Shown: in pieces, positions 7,909-17,058 of the stretch
Position numbering within the stretch: the first letter of the stretch is position 1
Layout: every line of letters starts with the position of its first letter
Assembly (NCBI GenBank): GCA_947630745.1
Contig: CANRIT010000004.1
Span: forward strand, 1-64,000
DNA length: 64,000 nucleotides
Direction: 5' to 3'
Origin: an uncultured Clostridia bacterium
Lineage (GTDB): Bacteria > Bacillota > Clostridia > Christensenellales > UBA1242
Program-made: the position numbers and the translations under genes
Notes under the pieces: generated by a model
Told to the model about the DNA's origin: nothing
Seen by the model: the letters and a program-made list of their open reading frames with translations, nothing else
Databases searched by the model: none

Positions 7909-10900
7909 TTAAATTTTATTTATTTTTTGCTTAACTGGGCGCTTTAACGCCTTGCCCGTGGTTTGCTTTGCGGGTTTGACGGGAGCGGATTTAACTGTTT
8001 CGTTAGCATTGTTTTGATTGGCGTTTAATTTTTGCGTTGAAATTTTTGCTTGTTGTTTTGCGCCTGCAATTTTGTTAAGCTTTTGCTGATTTAAATACCC
8101 CTCCCTCCTATGCTTAGCATCTTGTTCGCTGGCGGATAAAAGTGCGTCCATATTTTGTTTGTTTACTTTGCTTAAAATTGAAAAGCGGTTTTCCTTTTCA
8201 ACAAACTCGCGGTAATTCATGGTAGGCTCGTAACTATCCACTTGCATTGGCTCGGCTTTGCTTGGATTGTATCTAAACAATGTGTTGTATCCACTTTTTA
8301 CGCTTTCAAAAGCATGCTGTTGTGCATAGCGCAAGTTGTAGCCGTGATTTATACATGGCGCGTAAGCAATAATTACGCTTGGACCATCATACTCTTCCGC
8401 TTCAACAAACGCTTGCACACATTGGTCTGGATTTGCTCCCATTGCTACGGTTGCAACATAAACATCTTTGTAGGTAATAAGCATGCTTGCCAAATCTTTT
8501 TTCTTGGTAGTTTTGCCCGCCATATTAAATTTTGCAGATGCCCCACGGGGGGTTGCCTTGCTGGTCTGCCCACCTGTGTTGGAATACACTTCAGTATCCA
8601 GCACCAAAATATTTACATTTTCACCCGATGCCACAACATGGTCAAGCCCACCAAAACCAATATCGTACGCCCAACCATCTCCGCCAAAAATCCACACGCT
8701 TGGGCTGATTATAAGGTTTAGATTTTCAAACAAAAATCTGTCGTCACCCTTAATTAAATGTCCGCGCTGATAGGCTTTTAAATCTATAACAATTTGTCTG
8801 TTTTGTTGATGATTTTGCGGATTTTTTAAGAATTTCTTTACAAATTCATCAATATTTTTGCTAAATTTTTTGTTTTTTAACTCATTTATAAAATTATTGC
8901 GCTGATTTTGTTTTGCGATTGCCATGCCGTAGCCAAACTCAGCATTGTCTTCAAACAAGCTGTTTGCCCAACTTGGACCAAAGCCGTCTTTGTCTTTGCT
9001 GTATGGGCAGGTGGGGTATGTGCCACCATAGATTGATGAACAGCCAGTTGCGTTGGCAATTATCATCCTATCGCCAAAAAGTTGGGTGGCGAGTTTTATG
9101 TATGGCGTTTCCCCACAGCCCGCACACGCGCCACTAAATTCAAAATAAGGTTTTTTAAATTGCACACCCTTAACCGTGTTGGTTGCAAATGGCGTGTTGC
9201 TGTTTAGCGTTTGGCTGAACTGATAGTTTGCCACTTCTTTATCGCGCACCTTGCTGCTGTCGCTCATAATAAGAGCCTTAACTGGGCATACTTCAGCGCA
9301 TACCCCACACCCCGTACAGTCAAGCGTGTCAACCTGCATGCGATAGTTGCCCTCGCACACATACGCCTTGCGGCTGGTGAAAGTTTTTGGCACTTTGGTG
9401 TTTTGGTCAAACACAACTGGGCGGATTGCGGCATGCGGACACATAAGCGAACATCTACCACATTGAATACATTTTTCGCTTATCCAATCGGGAATTTCGC
9501 TTGCAATTGCGCGCTTTTCGTACTTGGAAGTATCGGTTGGCATGCGCCCATCAACTTCAAATTTGCTTACCGGAATGCTGCCCCCTTGCTGATGTGACGC
9601 AGGAGCAATAATTTCCTCATAATAATCGCTTTGCTGAACATGGCAAGTAAGCGCCTCGTTAAGCGTTAATTTGCGCGTATCAATTTCAGTAATTTTGCCA
9701 TCAATGTTGCTTATGGCTTTAATGTTGCGGTTGATAATTTCCTGCCCCTTTCTCATATAAGTTGTTTCAATTGAATGCTGAATGTTTTTGTATGCAACAT
9801 CAAATGGAATTATGTTTGTAATCTTAAACAATGCTGTTTGCATTATAGTGTTAATTTTACCCCCCAACCCATTTTCTTTTGCAATTGTGTCAGCATCAAT
9901 CATAAACAATTTTATCTTTTTATTTTTTATATCTTCCTTTAAATTTATTGGCAAAATTTTGTCAAGTTGCTCAACTGAATAATTGCCGTTTACAATAAGT
10001 GTGCCGTTTTGTTTAAGGCAATTGGTTATGTCATATTTTTGCAAAAAGCTCGAGTTGTTGCACATCACCAAATCCACTTTTTGTGCGTTAAATGGCGCAT
10101 TTATTGGCAAAAAACTCGATCTTAGGTGGGAAATTGTTAAACTTCCTGACTTTTTGCTGTCATAATCAAAATATCCTTGCATGTAGCTTGTAGTTTCTTC
10201 ACCCAAAATTTTTATGGTGTTTTTAACCGAACTTACACTGCCGTCACTGCCCAAACCATACACACGCATAGAAAAGTCTGCAATGTCATCTTTAAAAATT
10301 TCTTTAACTTCCAAACCTGTGCCGCTAACATCATCATAAACGCCAACTGTAAAAAATTCCTTTTTGCGCTTTTGCATATTTTCAAACACGCTAATTGCCA
10401 TGTCAGGTGTAAACTCTTTACCCCCCAACCCATATGTGCCAGTGTAACAATTGGCTTCAATTTTGTTCTTTTGCAAAGCGGACATGACATACCCCGCTAG
10501 GGTATCTGTTCCGTTGACATCTAGGTTGCGTTCAAGTATAGTTATATTTTTAACATTTTTTGGAAGCTTATTTATAAAGGTTTGCTCATCAAAAGGTTTT
10601 AACAACCTAACTTTTACAATGCCAACCTTTCCACCATACTGCTTGCGTGCAAGGCTAAGCACATCGCACGCGCTACCCATGCAAACCACAACATTTTGCT
10701 CGTTCCCCTTGCCGATATATTCAACTGTGTCATACTTTCTGCCAGTAATTTCTTGCTGCTTAATAAGCGCGTTTTTAACTTCGTCAATAACATCTTTATA
10801 ACTTGACAGCGCGCGCACTCTGTTTTGCATAAACACATCTGGATTTTGGTTTGTGCCAGATGCAAATGGGTAAACACTATTCATAGCACGCTGCTTAAAT

Positions 10901-11499
10901 GCGGCGATATCGTCAAAATTTACCACTTTTTTAAGGTCGCTTAACTCAGTTTGATAGATTGTGCTAAGCTCGTGACTTGTTCTAAACCCGTCAAAAAAGC
11001 AAATGAATGGTGTGCTGGTTTTAAGGCTTGCTAACTGACAGGCAATGGCAATGTCGTTAACCTCTTGCACGCTTGAACAATTTATGATGTTAAAGCCAGT
11101 TTTTAGGCAGGCATAAATGTCGCCATAATCGCAAAAAATGCTAAGCGCGTGCGTTGCCAATGCTCGTGCGGAAACATAAAATACGCAAGGCAGCCCTTCG
11201 CCCGCAATTTTATACATGTTTGGAATCATTAGCAGCAACCCTTGGCTGGATGTAAAAGTTGTGGTAAGCGCGCCCGCAATTAAACTGCCGTGAACAGCAC
11301 CCGCCACCCCCGCTTCGCTTTGCATCTGCTTTATAACCATTTTGTTGCCAAAAATGTTGGTTTTGCCTTCAAACGCAAACTGGTCGCAATCTTCCGCCAT
11401 CGGGCTGGACGGCGTGATTGGATAAATCATCGCCACATCGTTAAACATATAGGCAATGTTGGCTGCCGCCATATTTCCATCAATAGTAACTTTACGCAT
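7909..11499 (-). CDS. nifJ: Pyruvate:ferredoxin (flavodoxin) oxidoreductase with basic C-terminal extension
   Basis: YPITPSSPMAE, two 4Fe-4S motifs (CIQCGRCSLMCPH, CTGCGVCAEVCP), CAGCGETPY, GGDGWAYDIGFGGLDHV. Confidence 0.96.
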   Translation of the reverse strand: MRKVTIDGNMAAANIAYMFNDVAMIYPITPSSPMAEDCDQFAFEGKTNIFGNKMVIKQMQSEAGVAGAVHGSLIAGALTTTFTSSQGLLLMIPNMYKIAGEGLPCVFYVSARALATHALSIFCDYGDIYACLKTGFNIINCSSVQEVNDIAIACQLASLKTSTPFICFFDGFRTSHELSTIYQTELSDLKKVVNFDDIAAFKQRAMNSVYPFASGTNQNPDVFMQNRVRALSSYKDVIDEVKNALIKQQEITGRKYDTVEYIGKGNEQNVVVCMGSACDVLSLARKQYGGKVGIVKVRLLKPFDEQTFINKLPKNVKNITILERNLDVNGTDTLAGYVMSALQKNKIEANCYTGTYGLGGKEFTPDMAISVFENMQKRKKEFFTVGVYDDVSGTGLEVKEIFKDDIADFSMRVYGLGSDGSVSSVKNTIKILGEETTSYMQGYFDYDSKKSGSLTISHLRSSFLPINAPFNAQKVDLVMCNNSSFLQKYDITNCLKQNGTLIVNGNYSVEQLDKILPINLKEDIKNKKIKLFMIDADTIAKENGLGGKINTIMQTALFKITNIIPFDVAYKNIQHSIETTYMRKGQEIINRNIKAISNIDGKITEIDTRKLTLNEALTCHVQQSDYYEEIIAPASHQQGGSIPVSKFEVDGRMPTDTSKYEKRAIASEIPDWISEKCIQCGRCSLMCPHAAIRPVVFDQNTKVPKTFTSRKAYVCEGNYRMQVDTLDCTGCGVCAEVCPVKALIMSDSSKVRDKEVANYQFSQTLNSNTPFATNTVKGVQFKKPYFEFSGACAGCGETPYIKLATQLFGDRMIIANATGCSSIYGGTYPTCPYSKDKDGFGPSWANSLFEDNAEFGYGMAIAKQNQRNNFINELKNKKFSKNIDEFVKKFLKNPQNHQQNRQIVIDLKAYQRGHLIKGDDRFLFENLNLIISPSVWIFGGDGWAYDIGFGGLDHVVASGENVNILVLDTEVYSNTGGQTSKATPRGASAKFNMAGKTTKKKDLASMLITYKDVYVATVAMGANPDQCVQAFVEAEEYDGPSVIIAYAPCINHGYNLRYAQQHAFESVKSGYNTLFRYNPSKAEPMQVDSYEPTMNYREFVEKENRFSILSKVNKQNMDALLSASEQDAKHRREGYLNQQKLNKIAGAKQQAKISTQKLNANQNNANETVKSAPVKPAKQTTGKALKRPVKQKINKI

Positions 11500-11590
11500 A
11501 ATTTCTCCTATTTAAATTTTACAACATCAAAAAAAATTTTCCAAACAAATAATCCACCTTGACTAAATTTTAAAAATTTTATAAAAATTG

Positions 11591-11690
11591 CACACAAAAA
11601 TGCAAAAAATCACACAAAAATGCAATAAAAACATATAAAAATGCAATAAAAACATATAAAAAAGCAAAAAACCACGCAAAAAACAAAAAA
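11591..11690. repeat. Degenerate 20-21 bp tandem repeats with phased A-tracts
   Basis: CACACAAAAATGCAAAAAAT / CACACAAAAATGCAATAAAA / ACATATAAAAATGCAATAAAA / ACATATAAAAAAGCAAAAAACC. Confidence 0.75.
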
Positions 11691-11711
11691 AGATAACACT
11701 AGGTTATCTTT
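11682..11711 (-). terminator. Rho-independent terminator of the 158-aa gene
   Basis: AGATAAC-ACTAG-GTTATCT stem with a T-run on the minus strand. Confidence 0.75.
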
Positions 11712-11712
11712 A

Positions 11713-12189
11713 TTACAGCCCCTTTTCGTAATTGTCAATAACTGGCTGAACTTCAACTATATTGTTTGGGCGGATAAGTTTAAAAATTTCTTCCCGCGCA
11801 CGTGCGGACAGGTCCATATTTCTTACCCTAACAATTGTGGATAAATACAAAAGTTGGCGCAAAATAACCTCATATTTGTCTTTTAAATTGCCAACAATGT
11901 TGTTTTTTAAGTACTCGTCCGGGATGCTAACCAAAAAATCACACAGCGCGTTTGGCATTATGTTTGTACCAAGCAGATTTTTCATCACCTCAAAAAAGTA
12001 GGTCTGCTGATAGTGCGATTTTGGAATGTAGTTTAATTTAACCATGTCGTAGTCGGTTAAAATGTCGGTTAAATTATCAAGCACGGTGGTGTTTTCAGTT
12101 GAAAGGTAGGCTTTTAAAACCTCGGCGGCAATTTCCAAATTGGCTTTATCCTTTAAAAAATTGGCAGCCAGCGACAATTTATCTTCCAT
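11713..12189 (-). CDS. Hypothetical protein (158 aa)
   Basis: Coding ORF MEDKLSLAANFLKDKANLEIAAEVLKAYL... with its own terminator. Confidence 0.75.
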   Translation of the reverse strand: MEDKLSLAANFLKDKANLEIAAEVLKAYLSTENTTVLDNLTDILTDYDMVKLNYIPKSHYQQTYFFEVMKNLLGTNIMPNALCDFLVSIPDEYLKNNIVGNLKDKYEVILRQLLYLSTIVRVRNMDLSARAREEIFKLIRPNNIVEVQPVIDNYEKGL

Positions 12190-12287
12190 AATTTTTCCCC
12201 TTTAAATTAGATTAATACAAATTTAAATAATTGTCAAATCTTTTTATAAACTTAGTTTGTTTAGTTTTTTTATTTTTACAATTCTAT

Positions 12288-12315
12288 TTGAAATTTTAAA
12301 CAAATTTGGTATAAT
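12288..12315 (+). promoter_or_regulatory. truA promoter TTGAAA-16-TATAAT
   Basis: -10 ends at 12315, 7 nt before the ATG at 12322. Confidence 0.7.
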
Positions 12316-12321
12316 AGCATT

Positions 12322-13044
12322 ATGAGATATTTAATGATTGTAACTTATGACGGCAGAAATTACAGCGGATTTGCCCGCCAAAGCAGCGGAAATACCATTC
12401 AAAACCAGCTTGAAAAGGCAATTGAAATTGTCACCCGCACAAAGGTAACAACCGAGGGCAGCGGGCGGACGGATGCAAAGGTGTCGGCATATTTTCAGCC
12501 AGTACATTTTGACATTGATAAGCCGCTGGATGAGCAAAAATTTGTGCATTCACTTAACGGACTTTTACCAAGCGACATCCGCATTTTAAGCGTGCAACAA
12601 AGCGATATTCACGCGCGATTCAGCACAAAGAAAAAAACCTATTTATACAAAATGTATATGTCAAAAATTTCACTGCCACTTTACGCGGACGCGCTTCAAA
12701 TTGCACCTGACCTTGACCTTAAACTTGCCAAAAAGTTTTTGCGTCTTATTGTTGGAACGCATGATTTTGCCGGCTTTCAATCGGTGGGCAGCCCGCGTGA
12801 AAATACCGTGCGCACAATATATTCGGCAAAACTTAAAAAGCAGGGGCTGTATTTGTATTTGTATGTTACCGGCAATGGGTTTTTGTATAAAATGGTGCGC
12901 AATATCGTTGGCACAATGCTGGCTGTGGCAAGCAAAAAGTTGGATTTTGACACGCTTAAAAACACAATTTTTAGTTCGTATAAATGCACCACAACCGCAA
13001 AACCAGAATTTTTGTACCTTTTAAATGTGGAGTATAACAAATAA
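12322..13044 (+). CDS. truA: tRNA pseudouridine synthase A
   Basis: YDGRNYSGFARQ, GSGRTDAKVSA, YLYKMVRNIVGT signatures. Confidence 0.95.
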   Translation: MRYLMIVTYDGRNYSGFARQSSGNTIQNQLEKAIEIVTRTKVTTEGSGRTDAKVSAYFQPVHFDIDKPLDEQKFVHSLNGLLPSDIRILSVQQSDIHARFSTKKKTYLYKMYMSKISLPLYADALQIAPDLDLKLAKKFLRLIVGTHDFAGFQSVGSPRENTVRTIYSAKLKKQGLYLYLYVTGNGFLYKMVRNIVGTMLAVASKKLDFDTLKNTIFSSYKCTTTAKPEFLYLLNVEYNK

Positions 13045-13048
13045 TTGT

Positions 13049-13077
13049 TTGATTTTTTTGCAATTTTTTGGTATAAT
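13049..13077 (+). promoter_or_regulatory. Promoter TTGATT-17-TATAAT
   Basis: TTGATT at 13049-13054, TATAAT at 13072-13077, ATG at 13084. Confidence 0.65.
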
Positions 13078-13083
13078 TAACAT

Positions 13084-13299
13084 ATGATGAGTTCAAAACC
13101 TAAATGGTTAAAAATTTTGCAGATTGTGTTTTGTGTAATTATGTCAATACTGTGCTGTGTTGCAGTGGTTTTGTGCGCGCTGGCGTATGCTTTAAACAAG
13201 CCAAAACTTGACATTGGTTGCGTTGTTGTTGCCGGCTTGGTTGTTGTTTTAACCATAGCATACGCAATTGTGGTTAGCAAACTTAAAGTTAAATTTTAA
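13084..13299 (+). CDS. Small two-TM membrane protein
   Basis: Two hydrophobic segments (LQIVFCVIMSILCCVAVVLCALAYAL; IGCVVVAGLVVVLTIAYAIVV). Confidence 0.6.
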   Translation: MMSSKPKWLKILQIVFCVIMSILCCVAVVLCALAYALNKPKLDIGCVVVAGLVVVLTIAYAIVVSKLKVKF

Positions 13300-13317
13300 A
13301 AATTTTGCCAATTTCTA

Positions 13318-13346
13318 TTGACAATTTTTTTTTAATTGTTTATAAT
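13318..13346 (+). promoter_or_regulatory. Perfect-consensus SigA promoter of the rplM-rpsI operon (TTGACA-17-TATAAT)
   Basis: TTGACA 13318-13323, 17-bp spacer, TATAAT 13341-13346. Confidence 0.88.
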
Positions 13347-13350
13347 AATC

Positions 13351-13408
13351 GGGTATTGCTAGGTGTTTAACCTTACTTGCCACACGGGTAAGGGTAAGCA
13401 CCCCACCC
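13351..13408 (+). ncRNA. Probable ribosomal protein L13 leader (autoregulatory RNA)
   Basis: Starts at the predicted TSS; nested stems GGGT/ACCC, GGTG/CACC, CCTTAC/GTAAGG upstream of rplM. Confidence 0.55.
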
Positions 13409-13440
13409 TTTGAACGCGAAATAAAAGGGAATATTATAAA

Positions 13441-13629
13441 GAAATTATATCCAAGTCGAGCCTTCGCAAGTGTAGATGGATATAAATTCTCAATAATTTG
13501 CAAACTTCATTGATTTTCTTCCTTTGTGCTACACACAAACGAAGTTTAACTTACTCACATTCGCTTGAATGCTAGTAAACTATCATCAATCGAAGTTCGC
13601 AAGTTAAGTTCCATAATTGGGAATAAGGA
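13441..13629 (+). repeat. Leader repeat copy 1 (189-bp unit)
   Basis: Begins GAAATTATATCCAAGTCGAGCCTTCG..AGTGTAGA.GGATATAA; contains CTTCCTTTGTGC.ACACACAAA and ends GCAAGTTAAGTTCC. Confidence 0.85.
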
Positions 13630-13806
13630 GAAATTATATCCAAGTCGAGCCTTCGTGAGTGTAGACGGATATAATTTCAAATTAATTTGCAAATGTAATT
13701 GATTTCTTCCTTTGTGCCACACACAAATGAAGTTAACTTGACAACCGCTTGCTTTGTTGCCAATGCATTGTCAAAAATCAATCGTTTGCAAGTTAAGTTC
13801 CCGCTA
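13630..13806 (+). repeat. Leader repeat copy 2
   Basis: Same landmarks as copy 1 in the same order, starting 189 bp later. Confidence 0.85.
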
Positions 13807-13851
13807 CGCTGGGAACAAATCAATTACATTTTCAAATTAAAAGGAGAAATT

Positions 13852-14289
13852 ATGAAAACTATAATGGCAAAACCCGCCACTGTGGAAAAGAAATGGTATC
13901 TTATTGATGCAGCAAATCAACCACTTGGGCGTGTTGCAAGTGAAGCGGCCCGCATTTTGCGCGGCAAACACAAACCAACATTTACACCAAATGTTGATTG
14001 TGGTGACAATCTTATAATAATCAACAGCGACAAAATTGTTTTAACCGGCAAAAAGGAAGAACAAAAATATTTTAAACGCTTTTCTGGTTATCAATCTGGT
14101 TTGCACCTTACCCAATACAAAACTATGATGGCTGAGCAAAGTGATGTTGCACTTATGCGCGCAATCAAGGGTATGCTACCAAAAAATTCGCTTGGTAGAA
14201 AAATGGCAACCCATGTGTTGATTTACAAGGGTGCTGAACACAAAAACCAAGCACAAAAACCAGAAGTATGGGACGGAGGTAACTTTTAA
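13852..14289 (+). CDS. rplM: 50S ribosomal protein L13
   Basis: [38 protein letters not shown]...; ATG at 13852 after aaaggag. Confidence 0.97.
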   Translation: MKTIMAKPATVEKKWYLIDAANQPLGRVASEAARILRGKHKPTFTPNVDCGDNLIIINSDKIVLTGKKEEQKYFKRFSGYQSGLHLTQYKTMMAEQSDVALMRAIKGMLPKNSLGRKMATHVLIYKGAEHKNQAQKPEVWDGGNF

Positions 14290-14891
14290 TGGAAGAAGTT
14301 AAAGAAAAAAAGACCACCAAAAAAGAAGTTAAAGTGGAAGAAAAAGCAACCAAAACCGCTAAAAAACCAGCTGAAAAAGTTGAAAAAGCAGAAAAGGTTA
14401 TAAAAGCGGAAAAACCAGTTAAAGAAGTTAAGGCTGAAAAGGCTGAAAAAGAAGTTAAGCCAGCAGCAAAAAAGCCAGCAAAGGCAAAAACTGTTAAGGC
14501 TAAGGCACAACTTTTCCAAGGCACTGGCAGACGCAAAAGTTCGGTTGCGCGCGTACGCATAACAACTGGTACGGGCAAAATTGAAGTTAATGGTGAAGAC
14601 TTAAAGTCTTACTTTGACCTTGACACCCTTGTTTATATCGTTAAACAACCATTGGTGTTAACAGAAACTGAAAACAATGTTGATATTGTTGCAAACATCT
14701 ATGGCGGCGGCAAGGCTGGTCAGGCTGGCGCATTGCGTCATGGCATTGCTCGCGCACTTATTGAGTTCCGCCCAGAACTTAGAGCAGAACTTAAAAAAGC
14801 AGGTTTCTTAACCCGCGACTCTAGAAAAAAAGAGCGCAAAAAATATGGATTAAAGAAAGCGCGCCGTGCCCCACAATTCAGCAAACGTTAA
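14289..14891 (+). CDS. rpsI: 30S ribosomal protein S9 with a ~75-aa K/E/A-rich N-terminal extension
   Basis: [25 protein letters not shown]...[11 protein letters not shown] preceded by a repetitive EKxEKxxKPxKE segment. Confidence 0.95.
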   Translation: MEEVKEKKTTKKEVKVEEKATKTAKKPAEKVEKAEKVIKAEKPVKEVKAEKAEKEVKPAAKKPAKAKTVKAKAQLFQGTGRRKSSVARVRITTGTGKIEVNGEDLKSYFDLDTLVYIVKQPLVLTETENNVDIVANIYGGGKAGQAGALRHGIARALIEFRPELRAELKKAGFLTRDSRKKERKKYGLKKARRAPQFSKR

Positions 14892-14892
14892 A

Positions 14893-14923
14893 AAATTTCC
14901 CACACCCTTGTGGGATTTTTTTA
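14893..14923 (+). terminator. Terminator of rplM-rpsI
   Basis: TCCCACA-CCCT-TGTGGGA followed by T7. Confidence 0.85.
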
Positions 14924-15074
14924 TGCTTTCAACTAATTGTTATAAAAATGATTGAAGGGAATTGTTTGTAAAATTGTTTTTGCAATTAGGGGGTTTTTGT
15001 TGCATAAATAATTTTTTATTTGGCATACTAGTTTTAATTAATGGCAAAAAATTTTTTTGTGTTTAGGAGGGGTT

Positions 15075-15611
15075 ATGGAATGCAAAGGAATTGTTAGGCG
15101 GGTTGATGAATTGGGGCGAATTGTGTTGCCGCGCGAGATGAGGCGCACGCTTAATGTTAGAGAAGGCACTCAACTTGAAATTAGCATTGTTGACGGGTGC
15201 AAATTTTTACTTTCTAAATACAGCCCAATTGGCACGCTAAATTTATACAGCCAATCTGCCGTTACTGCCATTGCGGAAAGCATTGAACACGACATAATTA
15301 TAACCGACCTAGAACAAGTTGTGGCAACAAACAAAAAGCGTTATGCGGGCAAGACGCTATCCAACAATGTGCAAGATTTAATTTACAACAAAGAGTTAAT
15401 AATAAAACGCCAAGCGGACGGCAGTTCTATGCTGGACATTTTTGCGGACGAAACCAACACAAGTTGCTGTCAGTTGGTTGTGCCAATAATTAAAGACGGC
15501 GATGCAATTGGTTCGATAATTATACTTGCAAGCGAAAACAAATGTTTTGACGATAGCAGTGTTAAAGTCTGCCGCGCGTTTGCAAAATTTTTGACCGAAC
15601 AAATTATGTAA
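15075..15611 (+). CDS. spoVT: Stage V sporulation protein T (AbrB and GAF-like)
   Basis: MECKGIVRRVDELGRIVLPREMRRTLNVREGTQLEI, followed by a GAF-like domain of SpoVT length. Confidence 0.88.
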   Translation: MECKGIVRRVDELGRIVLPREMRRTLNVREGTQLEISIVDGCKFLLSKYSPIGTLNLYSQSAVTAIAESIEHDIIITDLEQVVATNKKRYAGKTLSNNVQDLIYNKELIIKRQADGSSMLDIFADETNTSCCQLVVPIIKDGDAIGSIIILASENKCFDDSSVKVCRAFAKFLTEQIM

Positions 15612-16043
15612 AAAAGATAAAAAATTTTTGAAATTTACCAAAAAAACAAAAAAATTGCTGATTTTTTGGCAATTTTTTTAAAATTTTTGATATTTTTTTA
15701 TTTTTTTTGTGTTTTGTTTCTGTTTTCTCTCTCTATTTTACCTTCTAAATTTATCCAATTATTTTTTCTTTTTTTAATTACCTGATTTTAACTTTTTTGT
15801 TTTTTTTACATTTAGTGATTTATATTTCAATATTTTCTTTTTTCCCTTACAACTTCACTTTTTTATTTGATTATTTTTATTTAACTGATGCTTGTTTTTT
15901 TATATTATAATTGTTGTTTTATTTTTTGTTTTTATCTAATTTTTTGACTTGATTTACCTTTTAATTTTGTATAGGTGCTTTTTGATTTTTTGTTGTTGTT
16001 TGCTTTTAATTTTGTAACTTTTTTTTATTTTAATTCTTTAATT

Positions 16044-16979
16044 TTATAATTTTATTTGTTTGATTGTATCTTTAATTGCTTTGACGCTTAGTGAAAAACT
16101 TTTTTGCTCGTCAGGTGTAAAATTTATTGGCAGTGTTTTATGAATTCCGTTTCGATTGACAATGGCGGGATAGCCCACACAGCAATTAAATTTTGTGTTA
16201 TAACTTGACACGGTAAAAATTAAATTGGAATCATTAAATATTGCATCGGTAATGTTTCTTAAACAAATGCCAATGCCATATGCCGTGTTGCCCTTTTTGT
16301 TAATTATGTCATATGCACTGTTGCGCACATCTGCAAGTATTTTGTTTTGCTGGTTTTTGGTTAAAAATTTTGATGCTGGATTAACCCCAACCGTAACCGA
16401 ACTCCACGGAATAAATTCGCTGTCTCCATGCTCGCCCACCACATATCCGTGCACATTTTTTGGATTTACTCCCACGGTCGCGCTTACAATGTATTTAAGG
16501 CGCGCGGTGTCAAGTGTGGTGCCGCTGCCAATGATGCGCTCGGCTGGAAAATGCGAAAGTTTAAGCGTTGCGTAGGTCATAACATCAAGCGGATTTGTTG
16601 CAATAAGGTAGATGCCATTAAATTTGGTTTTGTTAACCTCGCTAATTATCGATTTAAACACGCCAATATTTTTGTCAATTAAATCGGTGCGCGACTCCCC
16701 CTTCTCTTGATTTCTGCCCGCCGCAATGCAAATTATATCCGCATCATCGCAATCGCAGTAGTCACCCGCTTTAATTTTAATTTTATGTTCGGTAACGCTT
16801 GACGCGTGCAACAAGTCAAGTGCTTCACCATCTGCTTTTTGCTTGTTTATATCAATAAGCACAAGTTCGTTCACCTTGCTGTCGATAATCAAACTAAAAG
16901 CATAACTCATGCCCACATTCCCGCAGCCAATAATAACCACCTTATTCATGTCATCAAAAACAATTTTTTCGTCTTTCAT
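16044..16979 (-). CDS. ldh: L-lactate dehydrogenase (LDH/MDH family)
   Basis: IIGCGNVGMSYAFSL, NPLDVMTYATLK, GSGTTLDTARLKY, GEHGDSEFIPWS. Confidence 0.9.
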   Translation of the reverse strand: MKDEKIVFDDMNKVVIIGCGNVGMSYAFSLIIDSKVNELVLIDINKQKADGEALDLLHASSVTEHKIKIKAGDYCDCDDADIICIAAGRNQEKGESRTDLIDKNIGVFKSIISEVNKTKFNGIYLIATNPLDVMTYATLKLSHFPAERIIGSGTTLDTARLKYIVSATVGVNPKNVHGYVVGEHGDSEFIPWSSVTVGVNPASKFLTKNQQNKILADVRNSAYDIINKKGNTAYGIGICLRNITDAIFNDSNLIFTVSSYNTKFNCCVGYPAIVNRNGIHKTLPINFTPDEQKSFSLSVKAIKDTIKQIKL

Positions 16980-17058
16980 ATTAACCTCACATAAATTTTA
17001 TCCTAAACGCAACAAAAAATCAACCAAAAGTTTAAACATACAAACTAAAAATCTCAAC

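Noticed and set aside
9211-9597. Antisense ORFs inside nifJ and other long genes (also 4655-5266, 10177-10500, 51130-51666, 51934-52548, 59538-60188)
   Set aside because: They overlap strongly supported genes on the opposite strand and have low-complexity, non-protein-like composition.
13405-13430. T-box leader upstream of rplM (cccaccctttgaacgcg)
   Set aside because: Superficial likeness to the T-box GGGTGGNACCGCG only; the stems and the gene fit an L13 leader better.
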